From an uncultured Lachnospiraceae bacterium (GTDB lineage: Bacteria > Bacillota > Clostridia > Lachnospirales > Lachnospiraceae): a DNA stretch of 64,000 nucleotides. Below are positions 18,282 to 27,056 of this stretch, in pieces. The notes under the pieces were generated by a model. That model was not told where the DNA came from. It saw nothing but the letters and a program-made list of their open reading frames with translations, and searched no databases. The stretch's first letter is position 1, and every line of letters starts with the position of its first letter. The DNA lies in contig CAJTNC010000007.1 in the NCBI GenBank assembly GCA_910577955.1, forward strand, positions 81,215 through 145,214, read 5' to 3'. The translations under genes and the position numbers were made by a program.

Positions 18282-19205
18282 TTATTTTGCCACAAACTCC
18301 TTTACGGAACTTGCCAGACCTGCTATCCCCTGAATCTCGGAAGGAATGATAATCTTTGTCGCCTGACCGTCTGCAGCTTTCGCAAATGCTTCCAGACTCT
18401 TTAATTTCAGCACCGCTTCATCCGCGCCCGCTTCTCTGAGCATTCTGATACCGTCCGCTGTTGCCTGCTGCACTTTCATGATTGCCTCCGCCTGACCTTC
18501 CGCCTCGCGGATCATCTTTTCTTTCTGCGCTTCTGCACGCAGGATTGCGGACTGTTTCTCCGCCTCTGCCTCAAGAATCGCCGCCGCTTTCTTACCTTCC
18601 GCAACGGTTACGCTTGCTTTCTTCTCACCTTCTGCCCTTGTGACAGCTTCACGGCGCTCACGTTCCGCCTTCATCTGACGCTCCATGGAATTCTGGATCT
18701 CAGCGGGCGGAATGATATTCTTTAATTCCACACGGTTTACTTTGATACCCCAGGGATCCGTCGCCTCATCCAAAGACGCCCTCATCTTTGTGTTGATCGT
18801 CTCTCTGGAAGTCAGAGTCTGATCCAGTTCCAGTTCACCGATAATATTACGCAGTGTGGTAGCTGTCAGGTTTTCAATGGCCATAATCGGATTTTCCACA
18901 CCGTAGGTGAACAGCTTCGGATCTGTGATCTGGAAGAATACCACCGTATCGATCCGCATCGTTACGTTATCTTTTGTGATAACCGGCTGGGGCGCGAAAT
19001 CCACAACCTGCTCCTTCAAAACAACACGTCTTGCCACCTTATCAAAGATCGGCATTTTGATATGCATACCTACGGACCAAGTGCCCTGATATGCTCCAAG
19101 TCTCTCTACAACATACGCATGGGCCTGAGGCACGATCTTCACGCAGGAAGCAAACAAAGCTACCAGAAGTACCACAAGTATCACAAATATCATAAATCCT
19201 AACAT
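18282..19205 (-). CDS. SPFH/band 7 (stomatin-like, QmcA-type) membrane protein
   Basis: 307 residues. An N-terminal membrane segment (about 3-22) is followed by the SPFH domain ('IVPQAHAYVVERLGAYQGTW', shortened AYVVERLGAYQ) and a long Ala/Glu-rich coiled coil from about 170 to 260 ('AEGEKKASVTVAEGKKAA'). Such proteins form large cage-like oligomers that organise membrane microdomains and regulate membrane proteases. It is downstream of an NfeD gene with a 19-bp gap, the standard SPFH/NfeD pairing. Confidence 0.92.
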   Translation of the reverse strand: MLGFMIFVILVVLLVALFASCVKIVPQAHAYVVERLGAYQGTWSVGMHIKMPIFDKVARRVVLKEQVVDFAPQPVITKDNVTMRIDTVVFFQITDPKLFTYGVENPIMAIENLTATTLRNIIGELELDQTLTSRETINTKMRASLDEATDPWGIKVNRVELKNIIPPAEIQNSMERQMKAERERREAVTRAEGEKKASVTVAEGKKAAAILEAEAEKQSAILRAEAQKEKMIREAEGQAEAIMKVQQATADGIRMLREAGADEAVLKLKSLEAFAKAADGQATKIIIPSEIQGIAGLASSVKEFVAK

Positions 19206-19224
19206 TTTTTCTCTCCTTTTCCTT

Positions 19225-19716
19225 TTAATTTACATGGCTCTGCGCCAAATCCTCTTCGCTGCCTGCAAGGTTTTTTTCTCTCTCAACCAGCAGTTTCACA
19301 CCGTTTATTCCCCGGATGATCACAATCTCTCCGGTTCCTATCGTCTGGCCATCCATAATACTCCTCGCAGTCCACTCCATGCCGTTTATCGTCACTTGAC
19401 CGATTCCCTGCAGATTATTGATCTCGCTGATCACGATCGCCTGCCTTCCAACCAGAGATTCTGCGTTGGTCCTCTCGCGGTCACGGTTGAAATATTTCAT
19501 TGCAACCGGTCTTGTGAAAAACAGCAGCACTCCTGAAACGACAGCGGCAACCAAGATCTGCAGCCAGACCGGTCCTCCCAGTGCAGCTACAACGATCGCC
19601 AGCAGAGCGCCGCCTGCGAACCAGATCGTCGTAAGTCCCAGCGTGAAGATCTCAATCACAACAAGTATGATTAAAACAGCCAGCCATACAATTACAGGAT
19701 TTGTTATCCACTCCAT
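19225..19716 (-). CDS. NfeD family membrane protein
   Basis: 163 residues. Two or three hydrophobic segments at the N-terminus (about 8-75, including 'GGALLAIVVAALGG') are followed by a soluble OB-fold C-terminal domain with 'LVGRQAIVISEINNLQGIGQV' (key part LVGRQAIV) and 'INGVKLLVE'. This is the short NfeD form without a ClpP-like protease domain. It partners the adjacent SPFH protein in membrane organisation. The gene is first in the nfeD-SPFH-argF direction; an upstream terminator at 19818-19853 separates it from sleB. Confidence 0.9.
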   Translation of the reverse strand: MEWITNPVIVWLAVLIILVVIEIFTLGLTTIWFAGGALLAIVVAALGGPVWLQILVAAVVSGVLLFFTRPVAMKYFNRDRERTNAESLVGRQAIVISEINNLQGIGQVTINGMEWTARSIMDGQTIGTGEIVIIRGINGVKLLVEREKNLAGSEEDLAQSHVN

Positions 19717-19817
19717 TTAAGCTTCTCCTTTCTGCCGGCAACACATCCGGCAAAATATAGCTGTATTGTATAATTGTTATTTTACATCTTTTTTTTAATT
19801 TATACAACAAAAAGCTC

Positions 19818-19853
19818 AAAAAAAAGATACCCCGGAACCGTCTCCGGGATATC
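19818..19853 (-). terminator. Intrinsic terminator after the SleB-like gene
   Basis: On the minus strand an 11-nt arm (GATATCCCGGA) pairs imperfectly with TCCGGGGTATC, followed by eight T residues. It lies 19 bp past the stop codon of the cell-wall hydrolase gene. Confidence 0.9.
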
Positions 19854-19871
19854 CTGCATCTTCAACTCTTT

Positions 19872-20606
19872 TTAATAAAATACATGGTCACCGATCACCA
19901 GACCTTCTCCGTAACCCACTCTTTGGAAGTGCAGCGCGCCGCCCACGTTATCCACACCCATATAGGCCTGCATCGCAGCTTCCCTGCAGCTTTCTTTGAT
20001 CGTATCGTTTGCAAGCAGATTAGCAAACATCTGGCTGTCCGCCGGCCCGAACTGATGGGGCTGATAGAGCACTTCCTGAATCGTATTCGGGTAATTCGGA
20101 GCTTTCACGCGATTCATGATAACCGCTCCTACGGCTATCTGTCCCTCCATGGGCTGGTTGCCGGCCTCACACTGGATCATAGCCGCCACCATACGGACTT
20201 CCTCGCTCCTCGCGATAAGTTCCTGCTCTTCCGCCAGCCTCTGTGCCTCGAGCTCTTCCGCTATTTTCTGAGCCTCCCGCTCAAGTTCTTCTTCATGCGC
20301 TGCGATCAGTTCCTCATTATAGCCGATAAATCTGGTATCTATATACCCTTCGATTTCGTTGTATGACGCCTTTGTATAAAATCCCTCTTCGCTGATCCAT
20401 TTCAGCACGCTGTCCTTCGGCACCGACACCGCTATCTCTCCGGTCCAATCGGGCTCCACATACAACTTTGTATCTTCCGTAGAGACAAAATAAGCATTCC
20501 ACGTTGTTTCTTCTTCCGCGCTCACACTCTGTTTTACCGTAACTGTCAATGTCAGGCAAAGTATCGCGCCCAAAAGACTTGTCAGCCATTTTTTATTGCT
20601 ACGCAT
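19872..20606 (-). CDS. Secreted SleB-like cell wall hydrolase with SH3-like domain
   Basis: 244 residues. Signal peptide about 1-30 ('LTSLLGAILCLTLTVTV' core, cleavage after SVSA). Residues 40-95 form an SH3b-like wall-binding domain, a Glu-rich coiled coil covers 98-135, and a Hydrolase_2 (SleB) domain fills the C-terminus: 'AAMIQCEAGNQPMEGQIAVG' with catalytic Glu in CEAGNQ, 'VIMNRV', 'YPNTIQEVLYQPHQFGP'. SleB-type enzymes are lytic transglycosylases that cut spore cortex or cell wall. Single-gene unit with its own promoter and terminator. Confidence 0.92.
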   Translation of the reverse strand: MRSNKKWLTSLLGAILCLTLTVTVKQSVSAEEETTWNAYFVSTEDTKLYVEPDWTGEIAVSVPKDSVLKWISEEGFYTKASYNEIEGYIDTRFIGYNEELIAAHEEELEREAQKIAEELEAQRLAEEQELIARSEEVRMVAAMIQCEAGNQPMEGQIAVGAVIMNRVKAPNYPNTIQEVLYQPHQFGPADSQMFANLLANDTIKESCREAAMQAYMGVDNVGGALHFQRVGYGEGLVIGDHVFY

Positions 20607-20678
20607 ATTCTTAAACCTTCCTTTAAATTTTAATTTTTTATAAACTTGTTACAAATATGTTACATTTGTCACAGCCTT

Positions 20679-20707
20679 ATATTAACAAATTCGAAACAAA
20701 TTGTCAA
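20679..20707 (-). promoter_or_regulatory. Sigma-A promoter of the SleB-like gene
   Basis: Minus-strand -35 TTGACA (20702-20707) and -10 TAATAT (20679-20684) are separated by 17 bp. The transcript would start near 20672, about 65 nt before the start codon. A vegetative promoter argues for a growth-phase rather than strictly spore-specific role. Confidence 0.85.
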
Positions 20708-20753
20708 ACTTTTTTAAAGGAAATTTTTTAAGTCGTAACAACCTTCTGTTTTT

Positions 20754-21563
20754 TTACAGCTTTTTTGATTTTTCCACACAAGCTATGACCGCATCCATCA
20801 CCACGCTGCGCATCCCGCCTTTCTCTAAGGTTCTAACCCCCTGTATTGTAGTTCCTCCCGGTGAACATACCATATCTTTCAGCTCGCCCGGATGCATTCC
20901 GCTCTCCAACACAAGCTTCGCGCTGCCGTAAACAGCCTGCGCTGCAAATTCCAGCGCCTGCGCTCTGGACATCCCCTCCGCCACCGCGCCGTCAGACAGC
21001 GCCTCGATAAACATAAATACAAAAGCCGGCGAAGAACCGCTGACGCTGCCCACCGTATCCATCAGGCGCTCCGGCACCTCGATCGCCTTTCCGAAACTGG
21101 AAAAAAGTTTCTCCGCCAGCCGTTTCTCTTCCCCGTTCACATTTTCGTTGACACAAAAACCGGTACAGCCCGCCGCTACCAGCGCCGGCGTATTTGGCAT
21201 ACTGCGCACCAGTTTTATCATCTTCGCTTTTTCTTTACATCCGAACTGTTCTTCCATATACGGTATGGTCTTTCCGGCCGCCACACTGATCACCAGCGTA
21301 TCTTCATTCAATACATCCCGGATCTCCGCGATCACCTCCGGAAAAAACTGGGGCTTTACCGCAAGCACCAGCACATCTGCCTCCTTTGCGATCCTCCTAT
21401 TGTCCGTGCAGGTTTCTATTCCAAACTGTACGCCTCTCTCTCTCACCGTCTTTTCCGTCTTCGCTGAGCCGATGATCTCTTCCGGTTTCGCGATACCCTC
21501 CCTTAAAATGCCGCCTATTATGGCGCAGGCCATATTGCCGAGGCCGATAAATCCAAGTTTCAT
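20754..21563 (-). CDS. proC: Pyrroline-5-carboxylate reductase
   Basis: 269 residues. Last step of proline synthesis, reducing pyrroline-5-carboxylate with NAD(P)H. The N-terminal Rossmann motif 'GFIGLGNMACAIIGG', 'VLAVKPQF', 'VRSMPNTPALVAAGCTG' and the C-terminal dimer domain 'GSSPAFVFMFIEAL' and 'CSPGGTTIQGV' are all present. It is 23 bp downstream of nagZ on the same strand, so likely in the methyltransferase-nagZ-proC operon. Confidence 0.96.
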   Translation of the reverse strand: MKLGFIGLGNMACAIIGGILREGIAKPEEIIGSAKTEKTVRERGVQFGIETCTDNRRIAKEADVLVLAVKPQFFPEVIAEIRDVLNEDTLVISVAAGKTIPYMEEQFGCKEKAKMIKLVRSMPNTPALVAAGCTGFCVNENVNGEEKRLAEKLFSSFGKAIEVPERLMDTVGSVSGSSPAFVFMFIEALSDGAVAEGMSRAQALEFAAQAVYGSAKLVLESGMHPGELKDMVCSPGGTTIQGVRTLEKGGMRSVVMDAVIACVEKSKKL

Positions 21564-21586
21564 ATTCTTTTACTCCTATTCCGTCA

Positions 21587-22801
21587 TTATATCGATCCTA
21601 AAATTCCCCTCTCAATTTTGCATTTCAAAATACGAAGAACCGACTCGTCGATTCTCTCCTCCGATATCTCACCCCTTTGCACCGCTGCCAGCACAGCCGG
21701 CATCTGCACCTCAAAGTCCGTACAGCACACGATATCATTCCCGGCCTGCACAGCCAAAACAGCTGCCTGAGTGTCCGGCACGAAGTCCCCCACTGCCTCC
21801 ATGGCCAGATCATCCGTCAAGATGATACCGGAAAAACGGAGCTCCTTTCGCAGAATTTCATGAACCTTCAAAGACAAAGACGCCGGATACTGCTCATCCA
21901 TACACTTCACAATATTGTGGGACACTAACACCATATCTGCGCCGCTGTCGATTCCGCTTTGAAAGGGAAGAAAATCGGCGGTCAGAAAGGTCTCGTAGGA
22001 TCGCTCGTCATATGCTATGCCTATGTGAGTATCCACATTATTCCCATACCCCGGAAAATGTTTGAGGACGCTTCCCATGTTTTCCTCATCCATCACTTCC
22101 ACCACAGCCTGTACATAGTCAGCTGTATGTCCGGCATTCTGTCCGAAACTCCTTCTATAAATAAAATCCTTAGGATTCTCGGAAACGTCACACACCGGAG
22201 CCATATTCAGATTGATTCCCACACTGCGCAGGAGATCGCATTTTTCTTTGGTGTCACTGCGGACAAGTTCAAAGCCGCCCTCCCTGTAAAGCTTCTGGGG
22301 CGACCAGAAAGGAGCCGCCCTCAATTGGGGGTTTTTGCTGACGCGGTTTACCGTTCCCCCCTCCTCATCCACTCCGATAAACAACGGAATCTCCGCCGCC
22401 TCCTGATAACTTCTGATATCCTGAACCACTTCTTCTCTGGTTTTTCCGGAGATATCCCTCCCGAAAAGGATGTAACCTCCCAAATGATACTCCGCCGCTT
22501 TTACTGCTGCATTTTCCTTCGGACAACGGGCCACAAACATCTGTCCCACTTTTTCTTCCAGCGTCATCCCCTCCAAAATCTCCTGCGCCATTGTGACAAT
22601 AATGTCATCTTTGGTGTCATATTCTGTGTCATTTTCTGTATTCCCGCTATTTTCCTGAGCTTTTACCACATTCCCAGTCAATTTGCCTGCTCTTTCGCTT
22701 CCCCTGCTTTCACAGCCCATAAAACTTCCTGCCAAAACCCCTGCCGAAAGGATCAGTATGCTTTTTAAAAGGAGAATTTTTCCTGATTTCTGCTTTTTCA
22801 T
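21587..22801 (-). CDS. GH3 beta-N-acetylglucosaminidase lipoprotein (NagZ-like)
   Basis: 404 residues. The N-terminus has a signal sequence ending 'GSFMGC', a somewhat degenerate lipobox, so the enzyme is probably lipid-anchored outside the membrane. The linker is low complexity (to about 60). The GH3 domain shows 'EKVGQMFVA', 'DEEGGTVNRV', 'KHFPGYGNNVDTH' (His/Asp catalytic loop typical of NagZ) and 'ILTDDLAMEAV' (catalytic nucleophile Asp). It removes beta-linked GlcNAc from peptidoglycan fragments during wall turnover. Its ATG overlaps the stop of the upstream methyltransferase (ATGA). Confidence 0.92.
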   Translation of the reverse strand: MKKQKSGKILLLKSILILSAGVLAGSFMGCESRGSERAGKLTGNVVKAQENSGNTENDTEYDTKDDIIVTMAQEILEGMTLEEKVGQMFVARCPKENAAVKAAEYHLGGYILFGRDISGKTREEVVQDIRSYQEAAEIPLFIGVDEEGGTVNRVSKNPQLRAAPFWSPQKLYREGGFELVRSDTKEKCDLLRSVGINLNMAPVCDVSENPKDFIYRRSFGQNAGHTADYVQAVVEVMDEENMGSVLKHFPGYGNNVDTHIGIAYDERSYETFLTADFLPFQSGIDSGADMVLVSHNIVKCMDEQYPASLSLKVHEILRKELRFSGIILTDDLAMEAVGDFVPDTQAAVLAVQAGNDIVCCTDFEVQMPAVLAAVQRGEISEERIDESVLRILKCKIERGILGSI

Positions 22802-23595
22802 TTCGCTTGACTCCTCTGTCTTCTTCTTTGTCTAGCCGCTTCATACACCAGCAGCGCCGCCGATACTCCCGCATTCAGACTTTCCAGTTTCCCTTCCATC
22901 GGGATACGGATGCGGGCATCTGCTGCCATCGCCGTATCTCTCGTCAGCCCGCTGCCCTCATTTCCAATCAAAAAGGCGCACTCTTCCAGATAGGATACCG
23001 CATCATAACACTCCGAACCTTCCAGATAAGCCGCATATATCTTTACTTTTCTATTCTTTAAAAATATTATCTCCTCCCCCAGATCCCTGCTCCGGTAAAA
23101 CGGAACCCGAAAAAAGCTTCCCATAGTAGAACGCACTACTTTGGGCTGATAAATGTCAGCACACCCCGGACTCAAAACTACTCCCGTTACTCCCGCCCCT
23201 TCCGCCGTGCGAAAGATCGTCCCAAGATTACCCGGATCCTGAATGTTTTCCAACAACAGCAACAGCGGCTTATCTGCAAATAGTTCCTCCCGTCCGTAAT
23301 CCCGCCAGGAAAGAACCGCCAGTATTCCCTGAGGGGATTTCGTGTCCGACATTTTGGCGAAGGCCTGCTCAGATACCGTCTCGTACCCGGTCTTTGCAAG
23401 TTTTTCTCTCATTTTTCCCTCTGCATTTTTTAGGAAATCTTCCGTCACATATACTTCCTCAATCAGAGATTCCGGCGCTTCCAGAAAAAGTCTGCTGCCT
23501 TCTGCTGCAAACAGCCTCTCCTCCTGCCGCAGCCTCGTCTTCTGCTGTAGGGCCGCCACATGTTTGATTCTTTCATTCGAAGTGCTTGTAATCAT
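22798..23595 (-). CDS. SpoU/TrmH family RNA 2'-O-methyltransferase
   Basis: 265 residues. The N-terminal L30e-like substrate-binding domain (about 1-95) is followed by the SPOUT knot domain with motif 1 'ENIQDPGNLGTIFRTAEG', motif 2 'LIGNEGSGL' and motif 3 'IPMEGKLESLNAGVSAA'. It methylates a ribose in rRNA or tRNA using S-adenosylmethionine; the target site cannot be assigned. ATG 23595 follows GGAGAAAATTT. The 3' end overlaps nagZ. Upstream is a repeat-rich region rather than a simple promoter. Confidence 0.92.
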   Translation of the reverse strand: MITSTSNERIKHVAALQQKTRLRQEERLFAAEGSRLFLEAPESLIEEVYVTEDFLKNAEGKMREKLAKTGYETVSEQAFAKMSDTKSPQGILAVLSWRDYGREELFADKPLLLLLENIQDPGNLGTIFRTAEGAGVTGVVLSPGCADIYQPKVVRSTMGSFFRVPFYRSRDLGEEIIFLKNRKVKIYAAYLEGSECYDAVSYLEECAFLIGNEGSGLTRDTAMAADARIRIPMEGKLESLNAGVSAALLVYEAARQRRRQRSQAK

Positions 23596-23615
23596 AAATT
23601 TTCTCCGCTGTATGC

Positions 23616-23767
23616 CTTTCTCTTTCCCTAGCCTGCGCAGTGCTCATCCGGAGAGCAGGAGCCCTCCGGATGTACGGGCTGCGCCCTTTTTTTTGCTTTC
23701 TCTTTCCCTAGCCTGCGCAGTGCTCATCCGGAGAGCAGGAGCCCTCCGGATGTACGGGCTGCGCCCT
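23616..23767. repeat. Tandem duplication of a 72-bp hairpin-forming unit (80-bp period)
   Basis: Two identical 72-bp copies (23616-23687 and 23696-23767) are separated by 8 bp of T-rich sequence. Each contains a perfect 9-bp inverted repeat CATCCGGAG/CTCCGGATG (23645-23653 with 23664-23672, and the same 80 bp on) and an outer pair GCGCAG/CTGCGC. The first copy is followed on the plus strand by eight T residues. It looks like a structured intergenic repeat or a duplicated terminator-like element. Confidence 0.9.
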
Positions 23768-23769
23768 AT

Positions 23770-23834
23770 CAAAGAATGCGGAAGCGGATTTTCTTACATG
23801 CAAGCATGACGAAAATCTGCTTCCGCATTCTTTG
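23770..23834. repeat. Long 24-bp-stem hairpin after pfkA
   Basis: Arms 23770-23793 and 23811-23834 are complementary over 24 positions with one mismatch, with a 17-nt loop that itself contains CATG-rich palindromic sequence. It begins 8 bp past the pfkA stop codon. It could terminate pfkA transcription, but on the minus strand no T-run follows. Confidence 0.88.
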
Positions 23835-23841
23835 GCACTGC

Positions 23842-24810
23842 TTATAGCCTTCCGCTCACGTCGTAGATGTACTCCGGTATTTCTTTCTCCATTCGCAGCG
23901 CTTCTTCAATATCAAAGTCCACATATTCTCCTTTGCAGTAAGCTACCACTCTGTTAGATTTCCCGGTGCAAAGAAGGTCTGCTGCATAGGCTCCCATTAC
24001 AGAAGCATACACCCTGTCTTTACAGGTAGGAGAACCGCCTCTCTGCATATAACCCAGAATTGTCGCTCTTGTCTCCATACCTGTAGCCGCCTCAATTCGC
24101 CTTGCCATAGATGTGGAGTGGCCAATTCCCTCCGCATTGATGATAATATGATGTCTCTTGCCACGCTTCCTGTTTCCAATAATATTATTGATGATGCGCT
24201 GCTCATTGTAATCGTATTTCTCTGGAATCAAAATATCCTCAGCACCGTTGGCAATACCACACCAGAGTGCAATATAGCCGGCATTTCTGCCCATCACCTC
24301 AATGATGCTGCACCGCTCATGGGAAGAAGAGGTATCTCTCACCTTGTCAATAGCCTGCATGGCCGTATTGATAGCAGTGTCAAACCCAATCGTGTAATCT
24401 GTACAGGCAATATCCAAATCAATCGTACCCGGTATACCGACTGTGTTAATACCATTGGACGCCAGTGCCTGCGCTCCTCTGTAAGAACCGTCCCCGCCAA
24501 TCACTATCACGCCGTCGATCCCATGCTTTCTGCAGATATCTGCACCCTTTTTCTGACCTTCTTCGGTTCTGAACTCCGAACAGCGGGCTGTGCCCAGAAT
24601 CGTACCGCCGCGCTGGATCGTATCCGACACACTGGTTCTGTCCAAATCTACAATCTCTTCGTTTAAAAGCCCCTGATAACCTTTTTTGATTCCCTTTACC
24701 TGCACTCCATTGCTGAGGGCTTTTCTGACCACCGCCCGGATCGCCGCATTCATGCCCGGCGCATCTCCGCCGCTGGTCAATACGCCTATTGTCTTGATTT
24801 CTTTTGACAT
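23842..24810 (-). CDS. pfkA: ATP-dependent 6-phosphofructokinase
   Basis: 322 residues, normal PfkA length. Phosphorylates fructose 6-phosphate in glycolysis. ATP-binding 'GVLTSGGDAPGMNAAIRA' and 'GGDGSYRGA' (the Gly after GGD marks ATP use), catalytic 'GTIDLDI' with both Asp residues kept although the usual Asn between them is Leu, and 'VMGRNAGYIALW' are present. ATG 24810 follows GGGAGG at eight bases; an ORF extension of 17 codons upstream is not needed. A good promoter lies at 24883-24911. Confidence 0.96.
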   Translation of the reverse strand: MSKEIKTIGVLTSGGDAPGMNAAIRAVVRKALSNGVQVKGIKKGYQGLLNEEIVDLDRTSVSDTIQRGGTILGTARCSEFRTEEGQKKGADICRKHGIDGVIVIGGDGSYRGAQALASNGINTVGIPGTIDLDIACTDYTIGFDTAINTAMQAIDKVRDTSSSHERCSIIEVMGRNAGYIALWCGIANGAEDILIPEKYDYNEQRIINNIIGNRKRGKRHHIIINAEGIGHSTSMARRIEAATGMETRATILGYMQRGGSPTCKDRVYASVMGAYAADLLCTGKSNRVVAYCKGEYVDFDIEEALRMEKEIPEYIYDVSGRL

Positions 24811-24882
24811 ACGAGTATCCTCCCGTCTCCTGACCGCTTTCCGCTTCTTTTTATCATTCAAACTTCTTTATCTGACTTCCTC

Positions 24883-24911
24883 ATCATACTCCATTTATGC
24901 AGGTTTTTCAA
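24883..24911 (-). promoter_or_regulatory. Sigma-A promoter of pfkA
   Basis: Minus-strand -35 TTGAAA (24906-24911), 17-bp spacer and -10 TATGAT (24883-24888), giving a start near 24876 and a leader of about 65 nt. Confidence 0.75.
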
Positions 24912-24961
24912 GTAAATAGGCCTCTAAAATAAACTTTCTGGGACATATACGTCCCACTCTC

Positions 24962-25930
24962 CTACATTCTCGTCCGGAATTCTTCTATGCTTTCTGCACT
25001 GCCGGCAAGCTTCAGCCACTTTCTCGGAATATTTTCATCGGTTTCTCTTTTGATCCTTTTCTCCAGTTCTTCGGGAACTGCTCCCTTTTCATTCAAAAAA
25101 TACAGGATATCTTAAATTTTCCCTTCAATTTTTCCTACTTTTTCTCCCTCTATCCTCCCTGCTTTTTCCCCATCGACTTTTCCTTCCTCACAGCCTTCTC
25201 CATATCCTTCCTCATAACCTTCCTCGATAGCCTCTTCCCGAAGCGCCCGCCGCACATCCTCTTCATTATACTCAAAAATACTCATGCGTCTCACCTCCGC
25301 TTTGTTCTGCAGCAGGAATTCTCTCAAGATCCCCTGCTCGATACATTCGTTCACAGCTCTGTTCACAGCCTCATCTACAGTCATGTCTTTCTTATAGACC
25401 CTGACTTTATCCACATACTGCATATATTCCCTAAGCGTCAGGCACGCCTCTTTCAGTCCCTCGCTAAAGCCCTCATTGATATTTAGCACCTGTACCCGCA
25501 GCTCCAATTCCGGATCTTCTTCCTTCACCTCATACGCCGCCGACAACCGCAATTCCTGCCGTTCCGGACACTTTTCCGTCCCATTGTAAAAAACTATAAA
25601 GTGAGGTGCCGGAATTTTCACCATAGTCTGTTTATGCAGATTTTCAGATATGAGCAGCTTCTCATACTCCGCTGACACATACTGCAAAAACCGGAGGGGC
25701 ATATTCTCATTCACCGTTGACTGGTGCTCAAACAGATGGAGCCTCATATCGATGATGAAAGCCAGATCATTCCTCATGTCCAGATATACCGCGCTTTCTA
25801 ACATCACGATATCCAGCTCTTCCGGGTCCTCATAGTTTCGGCCGCTGACAGCATTATAAAGACCGAGCAGTCGCTTTTTCTCCCGAAATAGCATACGAAA
25901 TACCGTATCCTTATAATGGAGAAATCCCAT
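24962..25930 (-). pseudogene. Rpn/PD-(D/E)XK transposase-family nuclease gene with a premature stop
   Basis: The open frame (25112-25930, 272 residues) matches the Rpn family of recombination-promoting nucleases/putative transposases: 'KDTVFRMLF', 'LYNAVSGRNY', 'LAFIIDMRLHLFEHQSTVNENMPLR' (key: HQSTVNENMPLR) and 'PHFIVFYNGT'. The C-terminus is a repetitive charged helix of EEG/EGE units. The frame stops at TAA (25112-25114), but the same frame continues for 49 sense codons to TAG at 24962, reading 'DILYFLNEKGAVPEELEKRI' and ending 'SAESIEEFRTRM', the typical tail of this family. One nonsense change therefore appears to truncate the gene. No ribosome binding site precedes ATG 25930. Function may be reduced or lost. 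Confidence 0.8.
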
Positions 25931-26240
25931 GCAATTTAAATGATGTTGAAGTAAAAAGCACAGATTTCAATCGAAATAAGACGGGAATGTTCTCAAAGAA
26001 TACAGGCTATGCTGCAGAAATTCCAATAGAATATATGCTTTTAAAAATAGTATAACAGAGTGGTATTGTTATGACAAGAGAAATATTTATAAATGCCTTG
26101 CACCCGTGTAGAATTTAGTATTATTTTAACAATTGCCGCGTATCATCTTGAAAACTGCGGTAATATTTTGTATGATAAAAGAAAATATATACTATAATAA
26201 TAAAATACTCTAATTTATTGACCAACGATGAGGCCAGAGA
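25931..26240. other. 310-bp AT-rich intergenic region, no gene seen
   Basis: Lies between the Rpn-type pseudogene and the plus-strand orphan gene. It has a TATAAT-like sequence near 26194-26199 that could drive the plus-strand gene, but no matching -35 element. No RNA gene or repeat recognised. Confidence 0.4.
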
Positions 26241-26990
26241 ATGGAATATAATTACAGCATCAAAGAGGGAGAGCTTCTCTTAAATAACAGTAAAAGAGTC
26301 AAAATAATTGTCTGGTTTACATTTTTGTTCCGTATTGTAAAATTAATCTTCCTGTTGCTTTCATTTTGCATTACAGCATATCTGACATATCTTATTTTTG
26401 AACAATGTATTACAGATGCCAAATTGATGAACTGTATTCCGCTAGGATCCATTTTTGCAACTTTCGGTTCAGCAGTGATATCGGTTATTTCGCTCTATTG
26501 TAATAAACAAATTAGCTTTTTTCAAGAAAATCTTCTCGCACTGCATGAACAGATACCGGAATTATCCTCATGGAAGAGATGGCCATTCCTCAAAAGATAC
26601 AGCAGAGAGAGAGCAAGAATGTTTTGGCATAATTATCACGCACTCAGAAACCCCCAGATAACTTTTAACGGCCAGAACCATTGTCTTACTATTCCGCTTC
26701 CGACATGTACTGCTGATTTTTATGATCTTCCTATCGCAATCAATATTATAAAAATGAAATGCTTCCACAAACCCTTTACGCAGTCGGTGGCACAGCATCA
26801 AAATATACAGGAACAAAAAGATATATTTATTTTTTATTGTACTCTAATGATATACAAAAATATTATTAAATATAAATTCGGCACATTTTTAATGCTAATT
26901 GGCTCGGAATTCGTTTTGACCAGCATTATTTTTTCTTTTTTATATCAACAAATCCATGAGGTCCTGCTGCCGGTTACAGCTTATTTTTAA
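26241..26990 (+). CDS. Orphan AT-rich membrane protein, 249 residues
   Basis: I do not recognise the family. Hydrophobic segments lie near residues 22-52 and 66-85 and again near 215-245, with a basic, aromatic-rich cytosolic stretch between ('RYSRERARMFWHNYHALRNP'). Four-helix membrane anchoring at both ends of a soluble domain is likely. ATG follows GAGG at seven bases. Its base composition is much more AT-rich than its neighbours and it is on the opposite strand, next to a decayed Rpn nuclease gene, so recent acquisition is likely. A terminator follows directly. Confidence 0.65.
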   Translation: MEYNYSIKEGELLLNNSKRVKIIVWFTFLFRIVKLIFLLLSFCITAYLTYLIFEQCITDAKLMNCIPLGSIFATFGSAVISVISLYCNKQISFFQENLLALHEQIPELSSWKRWPFLKRYSRERARMFWHNYHALRNPQITFNGQNHCLTIPLPTCTADFYDLPIAINIIKMKCFHKPFTQSVAQHQNIQEQKDIFIFYCTLMIYKNIIKYKFGTFLMLIGSEFVLTSIIFSFLYQQIHEVLLPVTAYF

Positions 26991-26997
26991 AGAACTC

Positions 26998-27036
26998 AAA
27001 AACACCCTGAAAGATACTCTCCTTCAGGGTGTTTTT
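26998..27036. terminator. Bidirectional terminator between the orphan gene and pfp
   Basis: Stem ACACCCTGA/TCAGGGTGT with A-run before and six T residues after; it can end both the plus-strand orphan gene and the minus-strand phosphofructokinase transcript. Confidence 0.9.
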
Positions 27037-27056
27037 TCAAGAACAACATTCAGTTT

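Noticed and set aside
23616..23767. CRISPR array
   Set aside because: Only two 72-bp copies with an 8-bp gap, strong internal symmetry and no cas genes.
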